The position numbers and the translations under genes were made by a program. This document shows, one piece after another, positions 25,872 to 34,767 of a stretch of 64,000 nt of DNA. The notes beneath the pieces were generated by a model. The model worked only from the letters and a program-made list of their open reading frames with translations, was not told the DNA's origin and searched no databases. How positions within the stretch are numbered: position 1 is the stretch's first letter; every line of letters begins with the position of its first letter. This stretch comes from Pseudomonadota bacterium (GTDB lineage: Bacteria > Pseudomonadota > Alphaproteobacteria > UBA2136 > JAPKEQ01). The stretch covers positions 1 to 64,000 of the forward strand of contig JAYZXF010000003.1 in assembly GCA_036141575.1 (NCBI GenBank), in the 5' to 3' direction.

Positions 25872-26324
25872 ATGCTGTACAACGTGCAAAAGCTTACAGA
25901 CGCCGATCATGATCTGATTGGGCAAGCCAAAGATCTTATGTTTAAAAGGTGTAAAACCCGTTCACATCAACTCACAAGTATCGTGCGCATGAAGTCTGGT
26001 AATGTTTATGCAGGTGTTCATGTTGGCCTCTATGTTCGCAGACTCTCTACTTGCGCAGAAGCCGTAGCCCTTGGCACAGCCCTCACAGAAGGCGAAGAAG
26101 GGATCGATACAATCGTGACTGTCCGCATGAAAAGCCCAGACATTGCTTATGAAGATATCCGCGTCGTTTCTCCATGTGGCATCTGTAGGGAGATGATCAG
26201 CGACTACGACCGCGACGCCACCGTCATTATGGAAAAAGACGGCGAGTTGGTTAAATTCCCAATCATGGACCTGATTCCTGAAAAATATGAGAAAAGGGTG
26301 GGAGATCACGCACATGCTTGTTAG
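25872..26324 (+). CDS. Cytidine deaminase-like zinc hydrolase
   Basis: 150 residues. The zinc/catalytic motifs of the cytidine deaminase fold are present: TCAEAVALG (C-A-E, cysteine ligand and catalytic glutamate) and SPCGICREMI (two cysteine ligands), giving the three-cysteine ligand set of homotetrameric CDD and blasticidin-S deaminase types. Substrate is uncertain: free cytidine/deoxycytidine or a related base-modified compound. The ATG at 25872 follows AAGGGA at 25859-25864; upstream in-frame ATG codons would reach into the RNA terminator. The last 11 bases overlap the next gene. It lies 65 bases behind the structured RNA terminator. Confidence 0.8.
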   Translation: MLYNVQKLTDADHDLIGQAKDLMFKRCKTRSHQLTSIVRMKSGNVYAGVHVGLYVRRLSTCAEAVALGTALTEGEEGIDTIVTVRMKSPDIAYEDIRVVSPCGICREMISDYDRDATVIMEKDGELVKFPIMDLIPEKYEKRVGDHAHAC

Positions 26325-26865
26325 GGCTGCATCATTCTCATTCGTATCTTTTTTAATCATCTGTTTTATTGTGTTTATTTTCAAAACAGCGCAAACATCA
26401 GGACACGAGTGGGCCAATCTTTGGACCAATGTTTTTGTTGGATGCTCTCTCGTTGCATTTGCAGGACTAACTTGGAGGGTATCTCATTATCAATCCAGAG
26501 AATCAAATAGAAAAGCTCTAAGGCAAAACTATATAAGGCTAATGACAGCCTGTGAAAAAGAGCGACAAGCAATAGCATCTTTTTACCCCGACATAAGAAG
26601 AAGCCAACAAAATTCACCAACAGATGAATTTATTATGGAGTTTAATTTAGTTAAAAGAGAGGCTGAACTTCTACAAGAAAAAGATATTGTTACATATTTA
26701 GAGCCAATCATGGAAATCATTAGCGTCTCCCAAGATAAGCGCCGAAAATACACTGAGGATGAAAATAATTTATTATCATATAAGAAAGCTTTAAATACGC
26801 TTAATGAAGCAATAAAAGTATGCCATGCCCCTGTATATCAACACGCACTTAAAAAGTATAAATAA
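26314..26865 (+). CDS. Hypothetical membrane protein, AT-rich
   Basis: 183 residues. Two membrane segments near the N-terminus (ASFSFVSFLIICFIVFIFK and TNVFVGCSLVAFAGLTW), then about 120 cytoplasmic residues, mostly helical and charged (ACEKERQAIASFYPDIRRSQ, LVKREAELLQEKD). No family recognised; two N-terminal helices followed by a helical soluble part are also seen in small phage-defence or putative membrane-anchored accessory proteins, but no diagnostic motif supports that. The codon use is clearly more A/T-rich (AAA, TTA, ATA) than in neighbours, suggesting recent transfer. The start at 26314 has GGTGGGAGA about 10 bases upstream; an ATG at 26287 is possible. Confidence 0.6.
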   Translation: MLVRAASFSFVSFLIICFIVFIFKTAQTSGHEWANLWTNVFVGCSLVAFAGLTWRVSHYQSRESNRKALRQNYIRLMTACEKERQAIASFYPDIRRSQQNSPTDEFIMEFNLVKREAELLQEKDIVTYLEPIMEIISVSQDKRRKYTEDENNLLSYKKALNTLNEAIKVCHAPVYQHALKKYK

Positions 26866-26907
26866 TATTTCTTTGCTCTCAACCATGCATTCCTCCATAA
26901 TCACTCC

Positions 26908-27252
26908 ATGCTTAAAGATATTCTACTCCTTCTTGCAACGTTTTACCTACCTGCCGTAGTGATGTGGCGCGTGGCGTATTTCAGCAAGCATGCAAGGTTT
27001 ATTAAAATCAGCAGCTACAGCTTTTACCTCTATACGCTTTCTATTATTTTGTACTTTGTGCCGTTTCTGGCAGATTGCACCAGCAATATGATTGATGGGT
27101 TTAAGCATTGCAGCCACCTCAGCAATGAAACAGCCAACATTATTGGCCTCACAAGTTTTGCCCTTTGGGGTATCGTGATTATCATCTACGCGCTTGTTCT
27201 CATGTTTTACAGCACAAAACTCATTTACAAAAAGGTTTTTAAGCGCTCATGA
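26908..27252 (+). CDS. Small membrane protein upstream of ruvC
   Basis: 114 residues with three hydrophobic segments (ILLLLATFYLPAVVMW, YSFYLYTLSIILYFVPFLA, IIGLTSFALWGIVIIIYALVLMF). Two cysteines (DCTSN and HCSH) lie in the loop between the second and third segments and might form a disulphide. No family recognised. The stop overlaps the ruvC start as ATGA, so it is likely transcribed with and coupled to ruvC, although a functional link to recombination is not suggested by the sequence. Confidence 0.6.
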   Translation: MLKDILLLLATFYLPAVVMWRVAYFSKHARFIKISSYSFYLYTLSIILYFVPFLADCTSNMIDGFKHCSHLSNETANIIGLTSFALWGIVIIIYALVLMFYSTKLIYKKVFKRS

Positions 27253-27740
27253 AAATTCTCGGTATTGACCCAGGTCTAAACAACATGGGCTGGGGCGTGA
27301 TTCGCGCTCAAGGTTCATCTCTTTCATACCTTGCAGGGGGTACGGTTAAGGTGCCATCTAAACTGCCAATGTCTGAGCGTCTCCTTAAGCTGCATGAAGC
27401 CCTTGATGAGATTATGACTGTGCATAAGCCTGATAGCGTTGGCATTGAGGAAGTATTCGTGAACTCTAACGCCCGTACCAGTCTTATTCTTGGTCAGGCA
27501 AGGGGTGTTGCTATGCTCACGCCTGCCAAACACGGCATCAGCGTAGATGAGTACACACCCAGCAAAGTGAAACAATCTGTTGTTGGCACAGGTAAAGCAA
27601 GTAAAGAGCAAGTGCAACACATGGTAAAAATGCTCCTGCCAACGGCTCAGTTTAAAACACTTGATACGGCTGATGCCCTCGCAATCGCCATTACACACGC
27701 GCATACATTGCAAAATCAAATCCTCCTAAAATCAGCATAA
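27249..27740 (+). CDS. ruvC: Crossover junction endodeoxyribonuclease RuvC
   Basis: 163 residues, normal for the family. Resolves Holliday junctions made during recombination repair. The acidic active site is visible: Asp7 in MKILGIDPGLNNMGWG, the glutamate of VGIEEVFVNSNART, and the C-terminal DTADALAIAITHAH. RARGVAML-like GQARGVAML helix is also present. Starts inside the stop of the small membrane protein gene (ATGA); ruvA follows after 74 bases. Confidence 0.96.
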   Translation: MKILGIDPGLNNMGWGVIRAQGSSLSYLAGGTVKVPSKLPMSERLLKLHEALDEIMTVHKPDSVGIEEVFVNSNARTSLILGQARGVAMLTPAKHGISVDEYTPSKVKQSVVGTGKASKEQVQHMVKMLLPTAQFKTLDTADALAIAITHAHTLQNQILLKSA

Positions 27741-27814
27741 GCTCTCGCTTTTTCACACGCTTTGCCGTAAACTGTTTTCGTCTTAAATAAGAAAAACGGG
27801 CAGGGGACACATTC

Positions 27815-28429
27815 ATGATTCATTTTCTAAAAGGTATCATTGCAGAAGTCGGTGACGACTATCTTGTGATGGACGTAAACGGCGTAGGCTACAAGGTGCT
27901 GACACATGCACGTATGCTAGGGGGCCACGCAGAAGGTGAAGCCACAACTGTTTCTACATACATGCACGTCCGTGAAGACCAAATGACACTGTTTGGCTTT
28001 ACAGACACAACCGAGCGAAAACTCTTTGAAGTGCTGACATCAGTCAGCGGTGTAGGCCCTAAGATGGGACTTGCCATTCTTAGCGCCCTTTCACCAGATG
28101 AAGTGACTGGCGCTATTTCTATGCAAGACCCAACAATGCTGACACGCGCAAGCGGTGTGGGTAAAAAGCTTGCTGAGCGTATTGTGCTTGAGCTGAAAAA
28201 CAAAGTTGGTAGCCTTCCTGTTTCAGCTTCAGCAACTGGCGCTACTGGCGGTACAGTGGTAAGCATGCCAGCAACAGGCCTTGCAGGCGATGTCCTCAGT
28301 GCCCTTGTTAACCTTGGCTACAAACAAGCCCACGCAAAAGACGCTGTTGCTATGGCTCTTAAAGAGCAGGGCGAAGGCGCAAACTTTGATAACGTATTTA
28401 AAGGGGCTCTACAGGAGCTAAAGGTCTAA
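27815..28429 (+). CDS. ruvA: Holliday junction DNA helicase subunit RuvA
   Basis: 204 residues. RuvA binds the four-way junction and loads RuvB. Domain I starts [28 protein letters not shown]; two helix-hairpin-helix motifs follow ([14 protein letters not shown] and [17 protein letters not shown]); a flexible linker rich in Ala/Gly/Thr (residues 137-158) leads to domain III ([22 protein letters not shown]) that contacts RuvB. The gene ends 1 base before ruvB. GGGCAGGGGACAC provides an SD-like GGGG about 9 bases before the ATG. Confidence 0.96.
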   Translation: MIHFLKGIIAEVGDDYLVMDVNGVGYKVLTHARMLGGHAEGEATTVSTYMHVREDQMTLFGFTDTTERKLFEVLTSVSGVGPKMGLAILSALSPDEVTGAISMQDPTMLTRASGVGKKLAERIVLELKNKVGSLPVSASATGATGGTVVSMPATGLAGDVLSALVNLGYKQAHAKDAVAMALKEQGEGANFDNVFKGALQELKV

Positions 28430-28430
28430 C

Positions 28431-29453
28431 ATGACGGAACATGCAGAACGCATTGTAGAGCAGGAACAAATTGAGGGCGATCGCCCAGATACGGCCTTGC
28501 GTCCAGAAAACCTAGATGCCTTTGTCGGCCAACAAGCTGTACGGGATAACCTGAGTATTTTTGTAAAGGCGGCAAAGGCGCGCTCTAAAGCGCTAGATCA
28601 CGTGCTTCTTTACGGCCCTCCAGGGCTAGGGAAAACCTCTCTGGCACAGATTGTTTCTAAGGAGATGGGTGTTGGCCTGCGCAGTACATCTGGCCCAGTG
28701 ATTGAAAAATCTGGTGACCTTGCAGCCATCCTTACATCACTTGAACCAAACGATGTTCTCTTTATTGATGAAATCCACAGGCTCAACGCACATGTAGAAG
28801 AGATTCTGTACCCAGCTATGGAAGATGGCAAGCTTGATATTATTATCGGTGAGGGGCCAGCAGCCCGCACAGTTAAGGTTGAGCTGCCTCCATTTACACT
28901 GGTAGGTGCCACAACACGTGCTGGACTACTTACAAATCCACTGCGTGATCGCTTTGGCGTGCAGTTCCGTATGGAATTCTACAGCCCAGAAGAACTGGTT
29001 GAGATTCTCCGTCGTGCCTGCCGCAAGCTAGACGTAGATATTGCAGATGATGGCGCTCTTGAAATTGCGCGCCGTAGCCGTGGTACACCACGTATTGCAC
29101 ACAGACTCCTCCGCCGTGTACATGATTTCGCCCTTGTAAAAGGCAACGGCCACATTGACCGTGAAATTGCAGACATGGCTCTGGCTGCCCTAGAGGTAGA
29201 CGCCAAAGGCCTAGATAAGAACGATAAGCGCTACTTGACAAGCATTATGGATAAATTCTCAGGTGGCCCTGTTGGCCTCGAAACCATTGCCGCTGCGATT
29301 GGGGAAAGCAAAGACACAATTGAAGATGTTCTAGAACCATACCTGATTCAGCTTGGCTTTATTCAGCGTACACCGCGCGGACGTGTCATTACCCAAAACG
29401 GCTACGGCCACTTTGGCAGAAACGCACCAAGCACTGAAGGCTCACTTATCTAA
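28431..29453 (+). CDS. ruvB: Holliday junction DNA helicase motor RuvB
   Basis: 340 residues. AAA+ ATPase that drives branch migration. Walker [14 protein letters not shown], Walker [12 protein letters not shown], sensor 1 [18 protein letters not shown], arginine finger region, sensor 2 [19 protein letters not shown] and the C-terminal winged-helix domain with [14 protein letters not shown] and [15 protein letters not shown]. Last gene of the ruvCAB block; a strong bidirectional terminator begins 4 bases after the stop. Confidence 0.97.
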   Translation: MTEHAERIVEQEQIEGDRPDTALRPENLDAFVGQQAVRDNLSIFVKAAKARSKALDHVLLYGPPGLGKTSLAQIVSKEMGVGLRSTSGPVIEKSGDLAAILTSLEPNDVLFIDEIHRLNAHVEEILYPAMEDGKLDIIIGEGPAARTVKVELPPFTLVGATTRAGLLTNPLRDRFGVQFRMEFYSPEELVEILRRACRKLDVDIADDGALEIARRSRGTPRIAHRLLRRVHDFALVKGNGHIDREIADMALAALEVDAKGLDKNDKRYLTSIMDKFSGGPVGLETIAAAIGESKDTIEDVLEPYLIQLGFIQRTPRGRVITQNGYGHFGRNAPSTEGSLI

Positions 29454-29456
29454 AGA

Positions 29457-29482
29457 AAAAGGCTCCCAAACGGGAGCCTTTT
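29457..29482. terminator. Bidirectional terminator shared by ruvB and the facing unit
   Basis: AAAAGGCTCCC (29457-29467), loop AAAC, GGGAGCCTTTT (29472-29482); T-runs on both strands. Confidence 0.93.
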
Positions 29483-29493
29483 CATTCGATTTT

Positions 29494-29577
29494 TTAGTAA
29501 CATGTACAAGGGTCTTCGAAACACCAGCATGGCCACAAAGCAGCCAAAGCAGTAGAATTCAAAAGTATCTTTTTCAT
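29494..29577 (-). CDS. 27-residue cysteine-rich micropeptide
   Basis: Sequence in parts: MKKILLNSTALAALW, then PCWCFEDPCTCY, stop. The ATG has a perfect ribosome binding site (TAAGGAG, 7 bases upstream) that begins in the stop codon of the 29588-29986 gene, so it reads as a coupled second gene of that unit. The N-terminus looks like a short lipoprotein or export signal (KK, hydrophobic stretch); the C-terminus has four cysteines in 10 residues (PCWCFEDPCTCY). It is followed by TCGAAT and a terminator. Too short for family assignment. Support is the start signal and its exact placement, not homology. Confidence 0.5.
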   Translation of the reverse strand: MKKILLNSTALAALWPCWCFEDPCTCY

Positions 29578-29587
29578 AATAGTCTCC

Positions 29588-29986
29588 TTAGTAAGAGGTA
29601 CGAACCCGCGTGCACTCAGCTTTGGTGCTTTGCACGGTTTCATCCACATGGGTAATTGTGATTTTGGTGAATGTATTGGGCAGGAAGGTGTTCAAAGTCC
29701 GGCCTTTTTCACCGTTTTCTTCCCACTCTGTGACCACATCAATGCCTTCCTGCATCAGCTTCTTTTTCAAAAGCAGAGCATTTTGTGTAGCATCCATATG
29801 CTGGTCACCCTCAACGTTAAAGGTAAAATCATAGATACCAATACCGTCATCCACTCTCACAATCAAAGTGCAAGCAGTTTGCAAGCGAGGTTCTTCAGGA
29901 GGAAAACATCCACCTGGTGCAATAAGCGGCTCCAGGCCGTCCTGACCAGTCCAGTTAACTGGACGAGGCATCATTTGAATTGTCAT
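29588..29986 (-). CDS. Hypothetical cytoplasmic protein, single-gene unit
   Basis: 132 residues, acidic, with a beta-rich middle (CTLIVRVDDGIGIYDFTFNVEGD) followed by a helix (ALLLKKKLMQEGID) and another strand pair (TFTKITITHVDETV). No family recognised. The ATG follows AAGGACCT, an SD followed at once by its complement (AGG-A-CCT). Like other isolated genes in this window it has its own promoter (TTTACA-17-TATACG) and terminator; the micropeptide gene 29494-29577 is its only partner. Confidence 0.65.
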   Translation of the reverse strand: MTIQMMPRPVNWTGQDGLEPLIAPGGCFPPEEPRLQTACTLIVRVDDGIGIYDFTFNVEGDQHMDATQNALLLKKKLMQEGIDVVTEWEENGEKGRTLNTFLPNTFTKITITHVDETVQSTKAECTRVRTSY

Positions 29987-30036
29987 AGCGACAGGTCCTT
30001 ATAAAAAGATAAAGAAAAGATAAGGTATTCATAAAA

Positions 30037-30065
30037 CGTATACACAGCATACAAAGCCCTGTAAA
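30037..30065 (-). promoter_or_regulatory. Promoter of the 29588-29986 gene
   Basis: Minus strand TTTACA (30065-30060), 17-base spacer, TATACG (30042-30037). Confidence 0.5.
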
Positions 30066-30068
30066 GCG

Positions 30069-30094
30069 AAAAGGCTCCCCAGAGGGAACCTTTT
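30069..30094 (-). terminator. Terminator of the dapE-like gene
   Basis: Imperfect stem AAAAGGCTCCC / GGGAACCTTTT around CCAGA; read on the minus strand it lies 12 bases after the stop. Confidence 0.75.
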
Positions 30095-30106
30095 CTTTTC
30101 AATCGA

Positions 30107-31378
30107 TTAACGCTTGTGATACAGGCTCACAATTTTTGCATAGCTCTGTGCCAAACCTTCAAGATCTTTCAGGCTGATACGCTCATTTACTTGGTGCATG
30201 CCACCTTCTTGCAAATACCTCTCAGGGGCACTGCCATCTGGCTTTAATCCACCACGTTCAGGAGGGCCATATTCCAGCACCTCTGCATCAGGGTAAAAGC
30301 GTTGCACAAAACGCCCATCTGTTGTGCCACCATTCATATCCACCTGCGGGTATCCCCATTCACGACTATAAAGCGCAGATTTAACCGCATCAAACAGCTT
30401 GCCTTCATGAGGTGTGGCGTAGGGCAAAGAGACGCTGTGCAGGTTGGCTTCAACCGTAACACGCTCTAACTTGCGTTCAAGGTTTGTCATACCCCAAACT
30501 AAACGCCTCATATCTTCTACAAGCTCTTCAGGCGACCACTCACTGGTAAAGCGAATATTCCAGAGCATTTCTGCCCGAGCCGGCACAACAGCAGAAGCAC
30601 CAAAGTCTCCAGACTTCATAGCGATAATCTGGAATTGTGTTTGGGTTTGTCCTTTATCACGAAAGCCCCAGTCATACTGACCAAGCAGGTCAGCAGCTTC
30701 AATAAGAGCCGTATTGGGGTTTTTGAACGAACCTGCATAAGCCGCATGGCCTTGCACACCGTCACAAGTCAGCTTACCAACCAGGCTGCCGCGGCGGCCA
30801 GATTTGATATGCGTCCCAAGCGAATCAGGCGAGGAGGGCTCACCCACAAGAAAAGAGTCCACATGAACACCTTCCTCTTTCATCTGCTCAAGAACCTTTG
30901 CGGTTCCGTTCACAGCGGCCCATTCTTCATCACCGGTAATCACAGCAGTAACATGAACATCATCCTGCTGCTGCATCACCTCAGCCATAGCTGAAAAGAA
31001 AGCCGCAACAGAGCCTTTCATATCTGTGGCACCACGGCCATACAGAAAACCATCCTTCACCTGCGCCGAGGTGGGGGAGTTATCCCATAGAGCCGCGTTA
31101 CCTGCGGGCACAGTATCCACATGGCCCAAATAGCACAAGTGTTGATCTGCGTTACCTTTACGCCAAGTCACCACAAGGTTGCTTACAGGGTAGGGCCACT
31201 TTTCATGGCCGCCCTCAAAACGCTTCATTGACCATGTCGCGCCAGAACGCTCAGCGTACCGAGCAAGCTCAAAAAGGCAGTCTTCAACTGTTAAAAGACC
31301 CTCCCTATTACCATCTACAACAGTTGTGGTGCTGTAGTGGATTAAGTTTTGCGCCAAAAGCAAAACATCAGACGTCAT
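30107..31378 (-). CDS. Succinyl-diaminopimelate desuccinylase-like M20 metallopeptidase
   Basis: 423 residues. Binuclear zinc amidohydrolase of family M20. Metal ligands visible: GHVDTVPAG (His), GRGATDMKGSVAAF (bridging Asp), TGDEEWAAVNG (catalytic and ligand Glu pair), and the C-terminal GGMHQVNERISL (His). MNGGTTDGRFVQRF closely matches the GGTSDGRF signature of DapE, which removes succinate in lysine/peptidoglycan synthesis. The protein is about 45 residues longer than E. coli DapE, with inserts near EYGPPERGGLKPDGS, so acetylornithine deacetylase or another dipeptidase activity is possible. ATG at 31378 with AAAGGAG upstream; the SD overlaps a small palindrome (GAGT-A-ACTC). TAATCGATTG follows at the stop. 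Confidence 0.82.
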   Translation of the reverse strand: MTSDVLLLAQNLIHYSTTTVVDGNREGLLTVEDCLFELARYAERSGATWSMKRFEGGHEKWPYPVSNLVVTWRKGNADQHLCYLGHVDTVPAGNAALWDNSPTSAQVKDGFLYGRGATDMKGSVAAFFSAMAEVMQQQDDVHVTAVITGDEEWAAVNGTAKVLEQMKEEGVHVDSFLVGEPSSPDSLGTHIKSGRRGSLVGKLTCDGVQGHAAYAGSFKNPNTALIEAADLLGQYDWGFRDKGQTQTQFQIIAMKSGDFGASAVVPARAEMLWNIRFTSEWSPEELVEDMRRLVWGMTNLERKLERVTVEANLHSVSLPYATPHEGKLFDAVKSALYSREWGYPQVDMNGGTTDGRFVQRFYPDAEVLEYGPPERGGLKPDGSAPERYLQEGGMHQVNERISLKDLEGLAQSYAKIVSLYHKR

Positions 31379-31429
31379 AAGAGTTACTCCTTTAGACGAG
31401 AAAAACGAAAAATACAGATTGATGTATAC

Positions 31430-32035
31430 ATGGGTATATACCAATATAGGCCTACTTTAGCAACAGGGAACTTACCTCAAGAGATGGAACACATTAAGTC
31501 ACGTGGCTTACTAGAACACGCACCGGATCTTGTCGGTTCATATGCGCTAACCATCCGCCCAATGATATCTAAAGATCACGAGCAAATTCGCAGCCTTTAT
31601 ATTGATTCCATTAAACGGAATGAAAAAGGCTTCATTCAAAACCTCAGCTACCACGGTGATATTGTAGAGCTTGGCCAAAAGATGATTGATGCTGGCGGAG
31701 ACTTTGCCGTTACAGAGCACCGCGGCAAGATTGTTGGCTTTGGTGGCCTTAAGCCAGATGAAAAAGAAGGGGCTGTAGAGCTCTGTAAACTCCACCTTCT
31801 ACATAGCTTGCAAGGTGTGGGCATTGGTAAACAAATGACCAAATACCTCCTACTACGTGCCAAACAGCTTGGCTTCACAAATTGTATTCTACATGTCACA
31901 ACATCACAAACAGCTGCCATTGGCCTTTATAAAACCCTTGGCTTTATAGAAGATAAATGCGAGGTGTGGCGTGGAGACATCTGTGGTAAAGAGGAAAGCT
32001 TTGAATGTCTCTTTATGCACAAAAATATTTCATAA
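31430..32035 (+). CDS. GNAT family N-acetyltransferase
   Basis: 201 residues. The acetyl-CoA binding motif A is clear: LLHSLQGVGIGKQMTKYLLLRAKQLGF in outline (Q-x-x-G-x-G) with the preceding strand VELCKLHLL, and motif B TSQTAAIGLYKTLGF. GKIVGFGGLKPDE corresponds to motif D. The substrate is unknown. An N-terminal extension of about 45 residues (EMEHIKSRGLLEHAPD) precedes the fold. The start is uncertain between ATG at 31430 and 31484; the frame also reads upstream into the dapE-like gene start, which lies head-to-head. Confidence 0.8.
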   Translation: MGIYQYRPTLATGNLPQEMEHIKSRGLLEHAPDLVGSYALTIRPMISKDHEQIRSLYIDSIKRNEKGFIQNLSYHGDIVELGQKMIDAGGDFAVTEHRGKIVGFGGLKPDEKEGAVELCKLHLLHSLQGVGIGKQMTKYLLLRAKQLGFTNCILHVTTSQTAAIGLYKTLGFIEDKCEVWRGDICGKEESFECLFMHKNIS

Positions 32036-32051
32036 AAATTGATACACCCCC

Positions 32052-32079
32052 TTGCAACGCTCAACAAATATGTTAAATT
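32052..32079 (+). promoter_or_regulatory. Promoter of groES-groEL
   Basis: TTGCAA (32052-32057), 16-base spacer, TAAATT (32074-32079). The -10 region runs into the CIRCE operator, as in HrcA-controlled promoters. Confidence 0.5.
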
Positions 32080-32104
32080 AGCACTCACAAAACTGGAGTG
32101 CTAA
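32078..32104. promoter_or_regulatory. CIRCE operator (HrcA site)
   Basis: Perfect match to the CIRCE consensus: TTAGCACTC (32078-32086), 9-base spacer, GAGTGCTAA (32096-32104). The HrcA repressor binds it and is released upon heat stress when GroEL is engaged by unfolded protein. hrcA itself is not in the window. Confidence 0.97.
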
Positions 32105-32145
32105 CACTCCATGGAGTTCAATGATGAAAAGAAAGGGCATGATAC

Positions 32146-32439
32146 ATGTCAACTAAACTACGTCCACTATACGACCGCATTGTCGTAAAGGCACTTACTG
32201 AAGATGTAAAAACTGCTGGTGGAATCATTATTCCAGATAGCGCAAAAGAAAAGCCAACAAAAGGTGAAGTTGTTGCAGTGGGTAACGGTGCGATTACAGC
32301 TGACGGAACAACACGTGCAATGGAACTTAAAGTTGGTGATACGGTCCTTTATAAAAAATGGGGCGCTGACGAAGTAAAAGTAGATGGTGAAGATCTACTT
32401 GTGATGCGTGAAGAAGACGTCATCGCTGTTTACGCATAA
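32146..32439 (+). CDS. groES: Co-chaperonin GroES
   Basis: 97 residues. Heptameric lid of the GroEL folding chamber. LRPLYDRIVVKALTEDVKTAGGIIIPD includes the mobile loop, followed by KGEVVAVGNG and VLYKKWGADEVKVDGEDLLVMREEDVIAV. Its start lies 41 bases after CIRCE. The SD is GAAAGGG at some distance (about 7 bases before ATG region GCATGATAC). The stop is directly at the edge of the long palindrome that separates groES from groEL. Confidence 0.97.
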   Translation: MSTKLRPLYDRIVVKALTEDVKTAGGIIIPDSAKEKPTKGEVVAVGNGAITADGTTRAMELKVGDTVLYKKWGADEVKVDGEDLLVMREEDVIAVYA

Positions 32440-32562
32440 ATTCTATTAGAAAGGGCTGCAAATCACTTATTATTTGCTGCACTCGGCTCATGTATAAATC
32501 AATACACTTCGCCTGTGTGCATCAATAACAAATGATTTTCGCACCTATCTAACGAATTTTAT
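32436..32562. repeat. Long imperfect palindrome (element B) between groES and groEL
   Basis: About 127 bp. Left arm 32436-32499 and right arm 32500-32562 align as inverted copies with shared blocks ATAA, TTAGA, AGG, AAATCA, TTATT, TGCAC, GGC and GTAT. It begins in the groES stop codon. Transcribed as part of the groESL message it would form a very long bulged hairpin ahead of groEL. The arms are alignable with those of element A (6363-6501): both contain an ATAA/AATTCG-TTAGA or GCTAGA block, GAAAAT, TGATG and ACACAG in the same order. Confidence 0.65.
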
Positions 32563-32590
32563 ATAACTAGTTTTATAAAAAAACTCTTAA

Positions 32591-34264
<1,674 letters not shown>

Positions 34265-34287
34265 TCCATCACTCCCATATAACCTTA

Positions 34288-34320
34288 AAAAGGCGGCTCT
34301 TCGGAGCCGTCTTTATTTTT
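34288..34320 (+). terminator. Terminator of groES-groEL
   Basis: AAAGGCGGCTC, TTCG loop (34300-34303), GAGCCGTCTTT, then ATTTTT. Confidence 0.93.
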
Positions 34321-34347
34321 GCCCTTGAAAAGAAAAGGGTGCATACC
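34319..34347 (+). promoter_or_regulatory. Promoter of the 75-residue protein gene
   Basis: TTGCCC (34319-34324), 17-base spacer, CATACC (34342-34347), starting in the tail of the groEL terminator. Confidence 0.4.
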
Positions 34348-34403
34348 CACTCTCAATTTTGAGCAAACCATCTCTTACCTTTTTTATCTACAGGAGCATA
34401 CCA

Positions 34404-34631
34404 ATGCAAGGACACTTCCATAACCCTGTTAAGCAGACAGGTTTTTTCATGAGAATTCTGATCGCTCTGCGCCTGGTTAAGGCACCAAGCCAGCCCGTCT
34501 ATCAAGTCGGCGCAGTTATGGAGCCATTGAAATATAATACCGGAGGTTCTGAATGGACCCATGGGAGAGTTACCGTGTATCACACTGATGGCACAAAGCA
34601 GACACTCCACTGCCAAGGCAAAATCGATTAA
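34404..34631 (+). CDS. Small hypothetical protein, 75 residues
   Basis: Begins MQGHFHNPVKQTGFFMRILI, ends VTVYHTDGTKQTLHCQGKID. Probably a small beta-rich fold (VYQVGAVMEPLKY, GRVTVYHTDGTKQTL); one cysteine; no membrane segment of full length. No family recognised. CAGGAG sits at 34391-34396, 7 bases before the ATG. The stop lies in ATCGATTAA and a strong terminator follows at once, so it is a self-contained single-gene unit inserted between groEL and the nucleotidase-like gene. Confidence 0.6.
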   Translation: MQGHFHNPVKQTGFFMRILIALRLVKAPSQPVYQVGAVMEPLKYNTGGSEWTHGRVTVYHTDGTKQTLHCQGKID

Positions 34632-34634
34632 AAG

Positions 34635-34661
34635 AAAGAGGCGGGTAACCGCCTCTTTTTT
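34635..34661 (+). terminator. Terminator of the 75-residue protein gene
   Basis: AAAGAGGCGG, loop GTAA (34645-34648), CCGCCTCTTTTTT. Confidence 0.94.
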
Positions 34662-34767
34662 ATTGTTTTTCCAAAAATCATTTCTTACTTGCCCAAACTT
34701 TAGGCAACATGCTAGGTATACAACAAACCAAATCTGAATTTTCTTTTTATTCTCTAGGAGTTCTCCT

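Noticed and set aside
25614-25925. Open frame of 103 codons on the minus strand across the structured RNA
   Set aside because: It runs through the hairpins and terminator on the opposite strand, has no ribosome binding site, and its amino acids reflect the stem sequences.
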